Positions 1 through 11,389 of a stretch of DNA of 64,000 bases are shown piece after piece; position 1 is the stretch's first letter; each line of letters starts with the position of its first letter. The notes under the pieces are model-generated. The model made no database searches, was not told where the DNA came from, and saw only the letters and a program-made list of their open reading frames with translations. The position numbers were made by a program, and so were the translations under genes. The stretch is taken from assembly GCA_026119855.1 (NCBI GenBank), contig JAOWBW010000764.1, positions 124,001-188,000 of the forward strand, written 5' to 3'. The stretch is from Campanula takesimana. Its lineage: Eukaryota > Streptophyta > Magnoliopsida > Asterales > Campanulaceae.

Positions 1-2025
1 CCGATAAGTGTTGTCTTCAAAAAGCCCTCTTCTGATCAAGATCATGCAGCTGCTGCCCCTACTTCTGTATTATCCGCTGAAGCATTTGCTGACTCAGTAC
101 TAGCCAGTGATGACTCTGAGCGTGGCTCTGCTGATAAGTCTGTTGAACAGATTGTTGAGAAAACTTCAGACACTCAACCTGCTGATGAGACCAGTACTGC
201 TGATGAATCCTTAGTTAATCAAGTTAAGGAAACTACCGACACTCAACCTCTGATTGTTAAAGAAAACCAACTTGCATCAATTGAGGAAACTATAGAAACT
301 CAATATGCTAATGAAGTTGGTGACTTGCCGATACCAGGAGGAGCTTGTGCTGATGAAGAAGTTGTTGCTGATGTGTATGCTGACGAGCCAACTACCGACA
401 CTCATCCATCTGAGCCAACTGCTGACACTCAGATTATTAAGGTCCCTATCTCTTCTACTGATGTGATTCTGGTAGAACTACTGGTGTTAGAGAGATTGTT
501 GAGTTGGGAGGAGGTGCCGATACAGAGATTACCAATCCAGATCATAATGCTGACCTTGATGCTCTGATTGCTGCTGACTTACAGTTTGAAGAATTTCAGG
601 ATGCTTTATTTGCTCCTATTTCCTTTCCTTTGCTACCTGCTCCTGAGGCCCTTTTGCTCCTATTGTTGCTTCTGAAGCACAACCGGTTCCTACTGGTGCA
701 GCTGCTGGTGGGCATGACAGCTCAGATGAAATAGATCTGGAGGACTATATAGAGCTGCCATCAAATTCTCTACAACAACAATCCCTAATCCTTTTGGTCC
801 AAATCATTCATTTCTTCCCGGCTCGACTAGTGAACAACTTACATTCTTGCCCTGGATTAAACCTGAATTCAAAAGGAAGAAAGGGAAGATCAAGGTGAAA
901 GGACCAGTTTTTGAACCTCTACATTGCTTGCCTGGTAAGCTCAAAGTTGGCGGCAAAATTCACTTACCTAGTCCATCTCCCAAGGAAGTCTGCATCACCA
1001 CAAATGGTTGGATGAAGAGGTGCATGATGATCAATGAATAACTCTATGACATTCTTGAATACCGAGCTACTGATCCTCGAGGTCTTCTGCACTTAGTTAA
1101 ATCAGCTGCTCTTGCACTGACTTTGCCGATATTCCATCCAAGACAGCGTGCCGATCATCTGGTCTATACCTCAAGGCTGATGAATGCCGGGTTAATGACC
1201 ATGATTCTTGAAGGTCGTGCTTATTTGAACTTCATTCTAGGTATCTTTCTTTCACTAGAAGACAATGGTGTGTTCCATCTGCCGACTGAACGTGCAGTTA
1301 TTATTCATCCTTAATTTCCTTTGCCGACCGTCCATGCCGATGTAGTTTCTGCTGATCTTGTTGCCTCCACGTCTGTTCTTGCTGAGTTCCTTCTTGCCGA
1401 TAGATATGCTGCTGATGCTTCTCTCCTTCAACAAGTTTTGCCTTTGCCTTTGCCATCTGCTCCCTCTCCTATGCCAGCTTCTCCATTACTGATTGTTCTA
1501 TCTTCTGATGATGAGTTGTCTGTGCCTGCTCCTGATGGTCTTATAGAAGATGCTGATCTGATCAATGAATACTTCATTCCTTCCTTCCTGATGCATTCTT
1601 CTCTTGGTCTTTCAAAGCCCGTGGTACTGAATAGTATGTATGAATACTTCAGTCATCTTGAAGGGGATACTGAGGATTTACAAGTGCCTGTTACTCGTGC
1701 CGATCTGGGCGATACTGGTCTCTTCCTCCGCGAAAAATTGAACCGTATTCATGAGGATCTTTCTGACAAAATCCTTAAGTCCAATCAGGAAGAAGAGAGA
1801 AGCTGAATAAGATCTATCTGCTGCCAAGTCTGCTCTTGCTGATGCTCAAATGAAGATAGCTGCTCTGGAAGCTAACAATGCCATGCTGACTGAAAGACTG
1901 GAGAGCACTCAAAGAAGGAAGAAGAGAGAAGCTGAAAATAAAGAGAAAAGAGCAAAGAAGAAAGCCAAACTTACCGACTCTACATCAAAGGCCACTGACC
2001 AGCAAGAGGATCCTCCTGTTTCCTA
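1..2025 (+). pseudogene. Late (env-like position) ORF of SIRE-like element A, 3' part, decayed
   Basis: An Ala/Asp/Thr/Pro-rich reading frame runs from the left edge to a TAG at 2023-2025. It is broken by several frame changes (near 480, 650 and 800), by a TGA at 1803 shortly before the C-terminus and by a TAA near 1312. The middle part (about 840-1310) encodes a less repetitive stretch. The last 80 codons or so form a Lys/Glu-rich, heptad-like segment (about 1830-1990) that looks like a coiled coil. The ORF sits just before a 3' untranslated stretch, a purine tract and an LTR. That is where SIRE/Maximus-type copia elements carry an extra ORF sometimes called env-like; that identity rests on position and composition, not on a recognised domain. 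The Ala-Asp pairs are written again and again as TGCCGAT or TGCTGAT. No start is visible because the gene begins outside the window. Confidence 0.55.
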
Positions 2026-2399
2026 GTCAATGTAGCCAATGATATAGATATCCTGAAGACCTTCAACGCTTTATCCAAGACTTCTTTGCTAACCATTACT
2101 GTCTTATGTGTGCTTATTTTTATATGTTATATTTTCTTATAATATCTGCTACTATTCATGCTAACTTTGTTTTGCAGATTATTATTCTCCCTGCTGATCA
2201 TAACAGTCAGCAACTCATTTTTTTCTTCTACCTTTTACTCTTACTTTTTATCATTTTGTATTTTTACCTTTTTAAGACATCTAGTGTGTGACTTGGCTTA
2301 GGGAATGATAATAAATAGACATTCCTTATACATTATTTTACTAAGCTAAGATATATGTTCTTGGATAGGGTGATTGGACTTAAGCAATTAGGAGGAGAT
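2026..2399 (+). other. 3' untranslated region and polypurine tract of element A
   Basis: This AT-rich stretch without coding potential follows the stop of the late ORF. It ends in the purine run AGGAGGAGAT (2390-2399) directly before the LTR start, which is the expected place for the plus-strand primer of an LTR retrotransposon. Confidence 0.6.
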
Positions 2400-3728
2400 T
2401 GTTGTTCAAATATATGTTTAGGACATAGAATTGCTTAATCCCAATCATAGTTATCACTTAGGATCCCCCAATTTTTAATAGAACCTTTGTAAGATACCCT
2501 TAGGATTCTTGGTGACCAGCACAGGTGTATTCCAACTCCTCAATCTTGGCAAACCAGCAGAATGAAGCACAATCAGCAGACCAGAATTCAACATGCCGAT
2601 CAACTTACTACTCAAGTTGCCGATGACTCAAACAATCAGCAAGGACAATTTGAACCTTACTGACAGTCAGGTTTTGTTGTTCTATCTCAATGTCAACTTA
2701 CTGATTGTCTCTGTCTTTTCTGTACTGTCTTATCAGAAAGTTGTTAAACTGCTCTGTCATGATTACTGCGCCGTCTGACACATAGCTAGTTTTAGCTATA
2801 CTTTGTCCCTACTTGCTTTTTGCAGCATCAGACTTTTGCAAGCATGCGTGTACTCCATATCTTCGCCATTAATGCTAAAGATACCGCATTTAATGCTCCT
2901 CAACTACCCAGCTGGATATTCAAATTGCAAGCCTTCTTCTACAAGACTCAAGACATTCACTCCTCTTATAAATAGTGGACTTAGAGCATTGAAGAAGGTT
3001 GGTGAAAATAGAGCCTTGAAGAGAGTTGAATGTTTTTGAGTATTCATTAAAGACTCAAACATTATGTCCAGATAATCATTAGATCATTTAATAGGACATA
3101 CACTTGTGCACCAACTCAACAACAATGTTAGTATTCCCGAACTAGATCATTTAAGGAATACGTTGTTTGAGTTATTCACACACCCACCTGAGTAAGATAA
3201 GTTCTATTGGACTTGCCGCTCAAAAACACTTGGTCAGATTTGTATTACGATCCATTAGTGATCTCTAGAATTTAGTCTTTGTTTCCGGCAAAGCCGTGCT
3301 TGTAATAGACTAGAGATATCTAATAGTACTCTTAACCCAAATCCAAGTTCTGACTAACTTGGTAGAGGACGTAGCAGTATTTACAGTGTGAACCTCTCCA
3401 AATCTTTGTGTCTCTATTGCTTACTTTATCTTTGCCGGTTGGAACTCTATCACTGGAAGATTGCATATGTTTATACTGATTTATTGTAATTTCCATTGAC
3501 CAATCTCTTGAAACTACATTGAACTTTTAGCAATCACTTTGTGTTAAAACCAAGCTCTCAAAACCTTTTTCATACTGATTTTGTGTGAGTTAAAACCAAG
3601 TCATATCTTCTCCGCTGCGCTTACTGATAATAGTTTGCAAACTGATAAGTGACTTTGCATTTATAAAAGTGTTTCTTTGTAAAAGTTTAAAAAGGCTATT
3701 CACCCCCCTCTAGCCTATTTTCCTACCA
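2400..3728 (+). repeat. 3' LTR of SIRE-like copia element A
   Basis: The LTR starts TGTTGTTC right after the purine tract. Near its end it has the pyrimidine-rich run around 3700 (CACCCCCCTCTAGCC) that is common at the end of SIRE/Maximus LTRs. A TATA-like TATAAATA lies at 2967-2974. TGCCGAT words occur upstream of it at about 2594 and 2619. The right end is uncertain (about 3725-3730), because no clean CA terminus or target duplication can be read, and the sequence passes directly into the ORF of element B. Confidence 0.55.
2967..2974 (+). promoter_or_regulatory. TATA-like box in the LTR of A
   Basis: TATAAATA, about 350 bp downstream of the TGCCGAT words in the same LTR. Placement fits a U3 promoter; no transcription start can be seen. 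Confidence 0.35.
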
Positions 3729-3749
3729 ATTGGGCCTAATACTGGCAAT

Positions 3750-4380
3750 GTGAATCGATTCACGGTGGAGCAGTGGGAATATACTGCGGCAATTATGGGA
3801 AAGGCCAAGCTCAATTGGCCTCAAGTTCTATTCAAAACTTTGCTAGACCAGATTGATAAATACAACAAGAACAAGAAGGAGGGGAAGACTAAATTCAAGA
3901 CCCACTGCAGAATCCTCACTAAAATCTTCCTTACCTACCCAGCCCTTGCTCAATTCCGTGAAGAAAACCTTGTTTATGAAATAGATGATGTACCAGTTTT
4001 TGGGAAAGACAACCTTGTCTTAAAAAAGGCGCAGAAAGCGCATTGCCAAGCGCATGCCTAGAGTTAAGGGTGCTCAGTTGATCGATGAAAAACTGAGTCA
4101 GATGAGGAAAATGCTAAAGGCGCAGCAGATGGCGTAGACACTGGGATTGAACCTAGCGCAGAAACTAGTTCCCCATCCGGCGCAGTTCCTGGCACTGACA
4201 TAGACAAAGGCAAAGGGATTGGACCTGTTGAGCGTGGAGGCAGACCACCTAAGCGCTCTAGAGTTGAGAAAGATGATCTTCAGGCTATTAAACGCGCGTA
4301 AGAAGCTAGTTTGGCTGAAGTGCAGAAAAAGAGAGATGAAGACTATCAATTGAAGCAAGCCACTGAAATGGCTAAGACAG
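3750..4380 (+). pseudogene. Late ORF of element B, left half
   Basis: An open frame of 103 codons from 3750 encodes a Lys-rich, mostly hydrophilic protein segment with no motif I can name. A frame change within the A-run near 4022 leads into a second frame. That frame continues through an acidic and basic stretch containing RPPKRSRVEK (nuclear-signal-like, inference only), one TAA near 4300 and a charged, probably helical segment up to the insertion of C. By position before the 3' UTR and LTR it corresponds to the extra ORF of SIRE/Maximus elements. GCG alanine codons followed by C (GCGCAG, GCGCAT, GCGCCT) are very frequent, unlike the AT-rich surroundings. The true start may lie further left, beyond element A. 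Confidence 0.5.
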
Positions 4381-4385
4381 AAAGG

Positions 4386-5902
4386 TGTTGGGTTTCCAAG
4401 TAACATGCGCAGCGGAATATAGCAATTAAAATTTTAAGAAACCCAAACCCATGGATCCGTTCATATGATTAAATCAAATACAACAAGATGAATAAAGGAT
4501 GAACTAACCCTTGATGGCTATCAAATTTTCTCTTGGTCTTTGGTGGAGATTTGAAGACTTGATCACGATCACAAAGCTTGAACACGAACTTTGAAGATGA
4601 TGATTTTCACCCTCTAGCGGTATCCACACTTCGAACGAATATCAAAGGAGCTTCTTTGATCTTGGTTGCTAGACCAATATTATGAAACACACTTTCACAA
4701 TATAATAAAGAACTATATGGAATTTATTTGTGAATTATTTTGTTCCTCAATTAATGATATCTTAGAACAAAATAAAATCTCTCTCAAACTCTTTGAGACT
4801 CACAAAAGCACTTAGTTAATATGGTCTGGCCGAATTGGGGTTTTTATACACAATTAAGACCTATTCCAAATAGGTAACTTGTGCCAAAAATCTTTCCTAA
4901 TCAAATTAGGAATTTTCCAACCGGCATACCGGGCGCCCGCCTGGTCCTACCCAGGCGCCCGCCTATTTGGACAGAAAGTCCAATTCCTTTCCGGCTTGTT
5001 CAGGCACCCGCCTGGTGCAACCCAAGCGCCCGCTTGGTTGACCAGGAGGCCCAGAACTTTCCAGAAATTCCTTGGAAGTCCTCCGACCCTAAATTCCAAT
5101 ACAGTCCTTTTATTTAAGATTCGTTCTATTGTGTGTGACCCTCTAGGATTATACTAAGTTGGCAATGGGGTCAAACATGATCCCATAAGATATGATTAGG
5201 TTCTAGCAAACCGTCATACCTACCCAAATAGCATAACTAGATACAAGTTCGCATTCCTTTAGAATATGTCACAATCCCTTTGTCCACTATGTCATTGAAC
5301 ACAAGTCATGGTCAAACAGTCAACTTGTTTTGTTCAATACTTTCTCGATTCCGAATATGTTGATAATTCAAATGCTATTGATCCAATCAATCCATTTTAG
5401 TCCGGCCGAACATTTTATCAACATCATTCCTTCGAGGGGCCCAAGCTTGACATCTTTCCGTGGAGGGACAAATCCATTTAGCTTATTATTCTTCCCAACG
5501 GGAATCCGATTATGCCAATCATACCCTTTATAACTACCGTGTTAAGGTAGCGTTTGAATATGTCAAACACAATGTTCATCAAGTGGAAAACTATAATAAC
5601 TTCATGTCTAAGGATTCAAATGACATAACTAATATGAGATATATGTTCGACATAGACCATGACATAAATCTCATACAGCGGGTCATGTACAGTACCTTGT
5701 TCCAAACAAGTACCCATAAATCTAACATGATCATCCCATGATCATTTAGCCTTTATACTAGTGCTTTAACAAGTACTAGGGACGGAGATTATTATAAGTA
5801 AACATGAACAACAATAATAATCAAAACATCTCTTCATTGATATGAAATAAATGATAACAATTACAACGTTTATTAAACGTGCCTAGGGCACCACTACCAA
5901 CA
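4386..5902 (-). repeat. 3' LTR of element C
   Basis: 1517 bp, nearly identical to 11390-12905. It starts TGTTGGTAGTGG in the element sense and ends CCCAACA. Four copies of a GC-rich word (GGCGCCCGCCTGG and variants) sit at 4932-4944, 4954-4964, 5003-5015 and 5025-5037, some 85-190 bp upstream of the TATA box. Confidence 0.92.
4838..4848 (-). promoter_or_regulatory. TATA box in the 3' LTR of C
   Basis: Reads TATAAAAACCC on the minus strand. The same box is at 11841-11851 in the other LTR. It lies just downstream of the GC-rich word cluster, as expected for a U3 promoter. Confidence 0.5.
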
Positions 5903-5912
5903 ATCTCCCACT
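5903..5912 (-). other. Polypurine tract of element C
   Basis: Reads GTGGGAGATT on the minus strand, directly next to the 3' LTR; plus-strand primer site of reverse transcription. Confidence 0.7.
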
Positions 5913-5916
5913 TGCC

Positions 5917-8900
5917 CTAGGCCCAATCTTCCATGTATATAATACCCATGGACCTAGCATGACCATCATGTTTAGCTTGTGGAAGTCCCTTTGTTAGCGG
6001 GTCCGCAACATTGTCATCAGTAGGTACTCTGCATATATTTACGTCTCCCCTATCAACGATTTCTCGAATGATATGAAAACGCCTAAGTATGTGTTTGGAT
6101 TTCTGATGTGCTCTTGGTTCCTTTGCTTGAGCAATAGCACCATTATTATTGCAATAAAGGTCTATTGGACTAGCAATACTAGGAACCACTTCAAGTTCGG
6201 TTATGAACTTCTTAATCCAAACAGCTTCCTTTGCAGCATCCGATGCAGCAATATACTCAGCTTCTGTTGTAGAATCAACGGTTGTACTTTGCTTGGAAAT
6301 CTTCCAGCTTACAGCTCCACCATTTAACATAAACACAAAACCCGATTGCGATCGGCTATCATCTTTGTCGGTTTGGAAGCTTGCATCCGTGTAAGCATTT
6401 ACAATGAGATCATCTTCCATTCCTCCATAGACCAAAAACGAGTCTTTAGTTCTTCTCAAGTACTTAAGAATCGCTTTTACAGCTATCCAGTGATTTTCAC
6501 CAGGGTCGGATTGGTATCTACTTGTCATGCTCAAAGCATAAGATACATCCGGCCTAGTACAAATCATGGCATACATGATGGACCCAATTGCCGAAGCATA
6601 TGGAACATCATTCATTTTCTCACGCTCATCGTTTGTCTTAGGACATTGAGTCTTGCTTAGAGAAACTCCATGTAACACGGGCAAGGTGCCTCTCTTAGAA
6701 TTTTCCATACGGAATCTTCTAATGACCTTGTCAATGTATGTACTTTGGCTTAAACCAAATAGCCTCCTTGATCTATCTCTATAGATCTTAATGCCAAGAA
6801 TATATGCGGCTTCACCCATATCTTTCATTGCGAAGCACTTTCCTAACCAAGTCTTCACAGACTGAAGTGTAGGAATGTCGTAGCACTATGCTCCCACTAA
6901 TCTTCTTGTATACACAAGGCTCATCTTCGTTCTTGATGAAACTAAACTCTTTGACCGATTCATCAAAACGGAGATTCCAACTCCTAGAAGCTTGCTTCAA
7001 TCCATAGATGGATCTCTGCAACTTGCATACCTTAGAATCTTGTTCAAAACCTTCTGGTTGTGTCATATACACATCCTCTTGAAGTTTTCCATTCAGGAAA
7101 GCGGTTTTGATGTCCATCTGCCATATCTCATAGTCATGATATGCGGCAATGGCAAGCAAAATTCTTATAGACTTGATCATTGCTACGGGTGAAAAGGTCT
7201 CATCATAGTCAATACCATGAACTTGCCTATAACCCTTCTCTACAAGCCTAGCTTTGTAAGTATGCACCTTCCCATCCATGTCAGTCTTCTTCTTGAAGAC
7301 CCATTTGCATCCTATGGTTTTTACACCTTCGGGCGCATCAATCAAATTCCAAACTTGATTGTCTTGCATGGATTGCAATTCGGATTCCATGGCTCCAAGC
7401 CACTTGTCCGAATCAGCAGAAGACATCGCCTCTTGGTAGGTTGACGGTTCATCATTCTCAATGATATCTACCTCATTACTATCCGTTACGAGAAATCCAT
7501 ATCTCTCGGGCTCGGATCGTAACCTACTAGATCTGCGAGTTGCTTGTGTATTTTGAACAGGTTCCACAACTCCTTGTGGTTCTTGTTCTTGTTCCACTAT
7601 TGGTTCAATGTTATTTTCTGGGTCTCGAATTTCTTCGAGATTTATTTTACTCCCACTGATTTCTTTGGAGAGAAACTCTTTCTCTAGAAAGACACCAGTT
7701 CGGGCAACAAACACTTTGTTGTCCTCACGGTTGTAAAAGTAATATCCTCTAGTTTCCTTAGGATATCCCACGAAAATACATTTATCAGATTTGTGTGCAA
7801 GTTTGTCTGAGACAAGTCTTTTGACAAAAGCTTCACAACCCCAAATCTTCATGAAAGATAGACAAGGCTTCTTTCCGCTCCACATCTCATATGGAGTCTT
7901 TTGAACCAATTTAGTTGGAACACGATTTAGTGTGAAAGCAGCGGTTTCTAGGGCGTAACCCCAAAAGGATATTGGAAGATCAACTTGACTCATCATTGAT
8001 CGAACCATGTATAACAAAGTCCGATTCCTCCTCTCGGACACACCATTCCATTGTGGTGTTCCGGGTGGAGTCAATTGTGAAACTATTCCACAATTCTTTA
8101 GATGATCATCAAATTCTTGACTTAAGTATTCACCACCTCGATCTGATCGAAGTGCCTTTATACTTTTGCCAAGTTGATTTTCTACTTCATTTTGAAATAT
8201 TCTAAATATCTCAAATGCTTCACTTTTATGTTTCATTAGGTAAACATACCCAAATCTACTATAATCATCAGTGAAGGTTATGAAGTATTGAAATCCTCCC
8301 CTAGCATTGCTACTTAATGGTCCGCATACATCGGAATGTATCAACCCCAATAAGTCGCTTGCCCTTTCACCTAGCTTGGTAAAAGGTGTCTTAGTCATTT
8401 TTCCAAGAAGACACGACTCACAAGTGTCATATGACTCGAGGTCACATGAACCTAAAAGTCCGTCCCCATGGAGCTTTGAGATACGCTTCTCATTAATATG
8501 ACCGAGACGGCAATGCCACAAATAAGTATGATTTACATCATTAGGTTTAGATTTCTTATTTACATGATAGACATTGTCATTATTTTCATTCTTGACATCC
8601 AAGATATAAAGGCCATTAAATGAATTAGCAATACCATAAAGCACATCATTTAAATAAATAGAAAATTTCTTATTCTCAATAAGAAACTTAAAACCTTCAT
8701 TATCCAAACAAGAAATTGAAATAATATTTCTGCTTAAATCCGGAACATAATAACAATTGTTCAAAACAAGAATTAATCCGGAAGGTAAAGTGACTTCATA
8801 AGTCCCTACGGCTAATGCAGCAACTCTTGCTCCATTTCCCACGCGTAGATCTACTTCACCTTCTTTAAGCAGTCTCCTATTCTTTAGTCCCTGCACATTT

Positions 8901-9838
8901 AGACAATTGTGAGAACCACATCCGGTATCCAATACCCAGGAATCAGTAGTAGAAAGGAGAATATCTATCATATAGATACCTGAAGTCGACGCAGCCTTGC
9001 TGCCCTTCTTCTTCTTTTGCTCTTCCAAGAAAGCCTTGCAATTACGTTTCCAATGACCAATTTCTTGACAATGGAAACAGATTGCATCCTTTTGTGAATC
9101 GGGTTTTGCCTCAGAAGCTTTGGAAACCTTTGCCTTGCTTATCTTGGGTTTGACAACTTTTGCCTTACCCTTTCCTTTGGCACTAGGCTTCTTCCCATCA
9201 TGAACCAAGAGCACGGGAGAACCTTTCTCCACAATCTTCATCTCTGCAGTTTTGAGCATCCCATGCAACTCAGAGAGATTCTTATCCATTCCATGCATGT
9301 TATAATTCATTACAAACTGATTATAACTTTTAGGCAATGAATTAAGAATGAGATCGGTGGCTAGCTCCAATGGGATTGGATAGCCAAGTTTCTCAAGGTG
9401 CTCTACATAACCTTTCATTTTAAGAAAGTGAGGACTCACTTGTTGCCCTTCATTCATTTTACTAGTAGTGAATGCAACAATGGTCTTGTACCTCTCTTGC
9501 CTAGCTTGCTCTTGAAACATGGTTCTCAACTCCACGCCTATCTCATAGGCTTCCAAATGTTCCAAACTTTGTTGGAGTTTCGAACACATAGCAGCAAGCA
9601 TGAGACAACTTACATCTCTAGAATCATTACGATGTTTCTTGTAATTGTCTCTTTCTACCCTAGGGGCAGTAGGCGGTGGTTCAGCAGGGAGAGGCCCATC
9701 GAGAATGTACAACTTATCTTCTTGCCTAAGAACGATTCTTATGCTACGGATCCAATCCATAAAGTTAGTACCATTCTCTTCGAGCTTATCCTTCTCAAGG
9801 ATCGATCGCAATGACATTGATTGAGTGTTATTAGTCAT
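5917..9838 (-). pseudogene. Gag-Pol polyprotein of element C, RT YxDD box deleted and frame broken
   Basis: Frame one (9838 to 6812, 1008 codons) holds gag with a zinc knuckle CFHCQEIGHWKRNC (residues 254-267), aspartic protease (VLDTGCGSH, near 302), and integrase. The integrase has an HHCC zinc region (about 442-476) and catalytic Asp503, Asp566 and Glu602 (D,D35E). It then runs into reverse transcriptase, with the first catalytic Asp in MDIKTAF (909). After residue 985 the frame changes, and pol continues in a second frame (6858 to 5917, 313 codons) with the rest of RT and RNase H. The join has lost the segment with the YxDD box, so RT lacks two catalytic aspartates. In RNase H the usual CDN motif reads CNN (residues 236-238 of the second frame, codon AAT), losing another catalytic Asp. 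The start was chosen at the Met that opens the usual copia gag N-terminus. This copy cannot encode a working RT. Confidence 0.93.
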
Positions 9839-11372
9839 TATCTACAAATATGCAAAATTTCCAAAATTTAATAAGTACCGATTTTCATTAAAGAGATGAA
9901 TAATGTATTTTAAACAAAATACTCCCACTAAATTATATAACCTTCATATACATCCAATGTATAATATAATTTAATTGGGCTAAGATCCAACTTTAATTTA
10001 ACTTTTGAGTCCACGGAGGCGGACCGCTCAAAAACTAAATTAATTAGGTAGACAATCATGTCAATCATATCCCATATGATTCTTAGATCCTTTTATGAGA
10101 TTCTTTGAGAAATCCAATTTCAAAAAGCATGTTTAATCTCATCTTTTGCCTAGGCCCAAAACTGTTTTGACGCCTAATTAAGTCCAACCATTTTAAACGC
10201 ATAGGAACCATTCAATTTAATGCACCTTGCGGAGGCAAGCCCACATTAAATTAATGAACCTCATCTTGATCATATATGAATAAAATCAATGCACTTCGCG
10301 GAGGCGAACCCACATCAAAATCACCCATATATAAACAAGTGTTTTAATCATGGCATGGAAAAGAAGGACTTAAAACTTTCTTTGAAGGTTCATCACATAT
10401 AGCATATAACACATTTATGAGCACATAATATAAACATGTTACACATCAAGTTTAGCCACTAAATTAATCCCATTAATTTAAGCATGATATTTATGTGTCA
10501 TTAGTTTCTCTATAATTATGAGGATGAGACTAATTCAACTTTGGTTATTATCTCCAAATCAAGACAACAAGAAGTGCGGTCGAACTAAGCCATTAGGCAA
10601 CCACAATCCCGCACTAATTCAAGAAACCAAGAAAGTAGTCCATGTGGCCGAAACTAAGCAATAGATGGTCTCGATGAACGTAGGCCAATTGCATTCACAA
10701 TTCCACATGGATCTCCAATCATTGAATCAAGAACTTTGTTTCTTAATTTTAGCAATTATGAACTCTTCATAATTCTAACTTCGTTTTATCTTTGAAACTT
10801 TGATTGCGATCAATTTTGGGAAACACAATCTCGATGAACGCAGATTAGCCATCCAAAACTTGAACCAATCTAGGAATCACAAGACTAAAACAAATAGGAA
10901 AATCAAACCCCAAAATCCACACACAAACCAACTACCCAAAACCCATTCCAGATCAGCAAGTCTGGACTGGTTCTGTTACTGGTTTTGTCGAATTTGTCGA
11001 AAATTCCATATTCAGATTTTAACTAAAATCAGAACAAAACTTGACCACCGAGCGCCCGCCTGCAAAGGACCAGGCGCCCGCTTGAATGGCCAGAGTAGTA
11101 TAGAATTTTAAAGTTCGAAAATTTTGTCTCAAAATTATTTTTCCTTGATTATTAAAACTTTGATCCAATCAAAATCAATAATCGAAATAATTCAGAATCC
11201 ACCATAATTTTTATTGCGATTGAATCGTGCGATTAAAGTTTGAAAAAACAATAAACCAAATAAAATCACAAAACACATAAACATCATATAATCCAATATT
11301 CATATCATGTTTGGCACATAAACAATTTACATACACACAACATGATCCAAGTATTGAATTAATCAACATGAA
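9839..11372 (-). other. Leader (5' untranslated region) of element C
   Basis: About 1.5 kb of AT-rich, non-coding sequence between the primer site and gag. Near its 5' end (11051-11062 and 11073-11084) are two copies of the same GC-rich word as in the LTR (AGCGCCCGCCTG, GGCGCCCGCTTG). Short repeated phrases also occur (GGAGGCGAACCCACAT-like near 10010, 10230 and 10300; AACTAAGCC-type at 10580 and 10650). Confidence 0.7.
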
Positions 11373-11388
11373 CGGGGCTCTGATACCA
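11373..11388 (-). other. Primer binding site of C (initiator tRNA-Met)
   Basis: Reads TGGTATCAGAGCCCC on the minus strand, one base from the 5' LTR. This is the sequence complementary to the 3' end of plant initiator tRNA-Met used by most copia elements. Confidence 0.9.
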
Positions 11389-11389
11389 C

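Noticed and set aside
4879..5741. Open frames of 67-93 codons within the LTRs of C (repeated at 11882-12744 and 44291-45139)
   Set aside because: They lie inside LTRs, on the strand opposite to the element, and change with the word cluster. Conservation between copies reflects LTR identity.
5917..9838. Programmed frameshift between the two C pol frames
   Set aside because: The break lies within RT and removes the YxDD box, which no functional frameshift would do. Copia elements normally use one frame.
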